The notes under the pieces were generated by a model. It ran no database searches, was not told the DNA's origin, and saw only the letters and a program-made list of their open reading frames with translations. A stretch of 6,540 nucleotides of DNA, from positions 1-6,540 of the forward strand of contig JAKAWO010000173.1 in assembly GCA_021827255.1 (NCBI GenBank), given 5' to 3'. This document shows positions 5,588 through 6,540 of this stretch, in pieces (the first letter of the stretch is position 1; every line of letters begins with the position of its first letter). The stretch comes from Acidobacteriota bacterium. GTDB lineage: Bacteria > Acidobacteriota > Terriglobia > UBA7540. A program made the position numbers and the translations under genes.

Positions 5588-6139
5588 CTATCTATAGTTT
5601 TCGTGATCTTGGACCTCGACCCGCCGGCCGATCCTGAGGTCAATTTCCGCAAGGTAAGGCCGCATGTTAGCCGGAGAGACAGCGAGAACGACGGCACATT
5701 TTTTCCCCTGGGTGGAATAAACTACGGTGAAGTAGCGATTGCGGTTGCCGCCGGTGCGCCAGGGTTTGAAGCGCCAGTCCAGCTTCATGCTACGGACCTT
5801 GCGGCTGATGTCCGCGCGGTATTGCATCAACAGAATGGAATCGTAGGGGATGGTGATCGAATCTTCCGGGCAAGCGAAGATCATCGAGGACGATGTGAGT
5901 CCAAGCCGGCCCCGGCAGCGCGCCTTGACCTTCGCGGTCCCGCCGACGTACTCGAAAGGGGCTGAAGTGGGGTGAGAGTCAGTCTCCTGAGCTGTCTGAG
6001 CCCAACCAGCAGCGGCCAGACAGATCACAACCGCCCAACTGCCGACCGTTTTCGGCCTGCGAGTGCTCCCCCGCGCTCGAACGCGCCCCGTTCCCCTTCG
6101 CTGAAGATAGCAGCCGGTTGATGACGTGGGAGTGCTCAT
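5588..6139 (-). CDS. Small secreted protein of unknown function, acidobacterial type
   Basis: This minus-strand gene encodes 183 residues. A long basic N-terminus (about 31 residues with RR and RRPK) precedes a hydrophobic stretch WAVVICLAAAG (35-45) and a likely signal peptidase site at GWA (45-47). The cysteine in that stretch lacks a proper lipobox. The mature part is a beta-rich domain with FEYVGGTAKVKARCRGRLGL at 62-81, ITIPYDSILLMQY near 95-107, a basic aromatic turn (LDWRFKPWRTGGNRNRYF) and a final strand/helix ending RIGRRVEV. I believe similar secreted proteins recur in Acidobacteriota genomes and that the strand pattern recalls PH/GRAM-like folds, but I cannot name a function. The start is firm because ATG 6139-6137 overlaps the TGA of the upstream gene (ATGA), a sign of translational coupling; no alternative start before the hydrophobic core fits. 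It converges on the VWFA gene. Confidence 0.8.
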   Translation of the reverse strand: MSTPTSSTGCYLQRRGTGRVRARGSTRRPKTVGSWAVVICLAAAGWAQTAQETDSHPTSAPFEYVGGTAKVKARCRGRLGLTSSSMIFACPEDSITIPYDSILLMQYRADISRKVRSMKLDWRFKPWRTGGNRNRYFTVVYSTQGKKCAVVLAVSPANMRPYLAEIDLRIGRRVEVQDHENYR

Positions 6140-6540
6140 TTCTTATCGCCTTGGGGCGGGCCTGGATCAGCGTCGGCCGCGCTACTTGCCACCGGAACGC
6201 TCACATCAAGATACCAAGGTATGGCCAAGGTGCCCCAGTGGGCGGGAAGGAATTTCCACCCGCGGAGCGCGGGAGCAGCCTCACCGCTTCCTCGGCTGAT
6301 GGGCTCAGCGTCCAGGATATTTCCGTGCTCGCCGACCAACACTCGCATGCGAACGGAATGCTTCCCGAGTCGGTCCGCCGGAGCCCCGATGATCTGTGGC
6401 GGCCGCACTTGGCGCGCCAGGTATTTTGCCGGGTGTAACGGCAGCCTGGCAAGCCGCCGAACGCGTAGGGCAAACTTGACGCGCACGCGCGTCTCGAAGC
6501 TGACAGGTCCGCGGCTCCCCACGTAAGGGCGGTAGTGCCA
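6136..6540 (-). CDS. TonB C-terminal domain protein, probably with two tandem domains (partial, N-terminus missing)
   Basis: The minus-strand frame is open to the right edge, giving 134 C-terminal residues. The apparent GTG at 6522 is internal, since the codons before it continue WHYRPY, a typical TonB-domain WxYxP motif. The first segment is thus the end of one TonB C-terminal domain: WHYRPYVGSRGPVSF, then ETRVRVKFAL. After about 25 residues a second domain follows: SVRMRVLVGEHGNILDAEP, then RGWKFLPAHWG and YLDVSVPVA, matching the strand, G-N/D-V turn, WxFxP and final strand of the same family. Such domains in TonB pass energy to outer-membrane receptors, but lone or tandem copies in Acidobacteriota have unclear roles. 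The protein ends in a polar tail (SSAADADPGPPQGDKK). No membrane anchor is visible because the N-terminus is cut off. Its TGA overlaps the ATG of the next gene. Confidence 0.78.
   Translation of the reverse strand, partial: WHYRPYVGSRGPVSFETRVRVKFALRVRRLARLPLHPAKYLARQVRPPQIIGAPADRLGKHSVRMRVLVGEHGNILDAEPISRGSGEAAPALRGWKFLPAHWGTLAIPWYLDVSVPVASSAADADPGPPQGDKK

Overview
The window is GC-rich and looks like ordinary chromosome from a member of the Acidobacteriota. The best taxonomic pointer is the secreted protein at 4421-5560, which has the layout of the 'VWFA-related Acidobacterial domain' family. A small secreted beta-rich protein and a TonB C-terminal protein on the other strand fit the same phylum. 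No insertion sequence, phage gene or CRISPR array was found.

Layout. Positions 1-775 (+) hold the C-terminal half of a CoA-disulfide reductase/NADH oxidase-type flavoprotein cut by the left edge. Positions 878-1372 (+) encode a cytoplasmic thioredoxin-fold redoxin with a CPTC motif. The 630-base stretch 1373-2008 has no large gene. On its minus strand it carries a complete tRNA-Sec gene (selC, anticodon TCA) with encoded CCA and a well-spaced sigma-70-like promoter, followed by a candidate small basic ORF (1525-1692). Positions 2009-3505 (+) encode glutamyl-tRNA synthetase and 3581-4327 (+) a SPOUT rRNA 2'-O-methyltransferase of the RlmB/TrmH type. Positions 4421-5560 (+) encode the secreted VWFA-like protein. 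Converging on it from the right edge is a minus-strand pair: the end of a protein with what look like two tandem TonB C-terminal domains (6136-6540), overlapping by ATGA a secreted protein of unknown function (5588-6139).

How they fit together. The left pair is thiol/redox. The middle block (selC, gltX, rlmB) serves translation. The right block is envelope-directed. The most informative element is selC: it shows that the organism probably decodes UGA as selenocysteine, although no gene in this window appears to use it. The predicted selC start site falls on the first base of the mature tRNA, which would make it a leaderless tRNA gene, and its eighth acceptor pair is a C-U mismatch. The VWFA-like protein has lost all three metal-site (MIDAS) motifs. 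No obviously new multi-gene system is visible. The most novel leads are the selC details, the degenerate VWFA domain and the coupled TonB-like/secreted pair.
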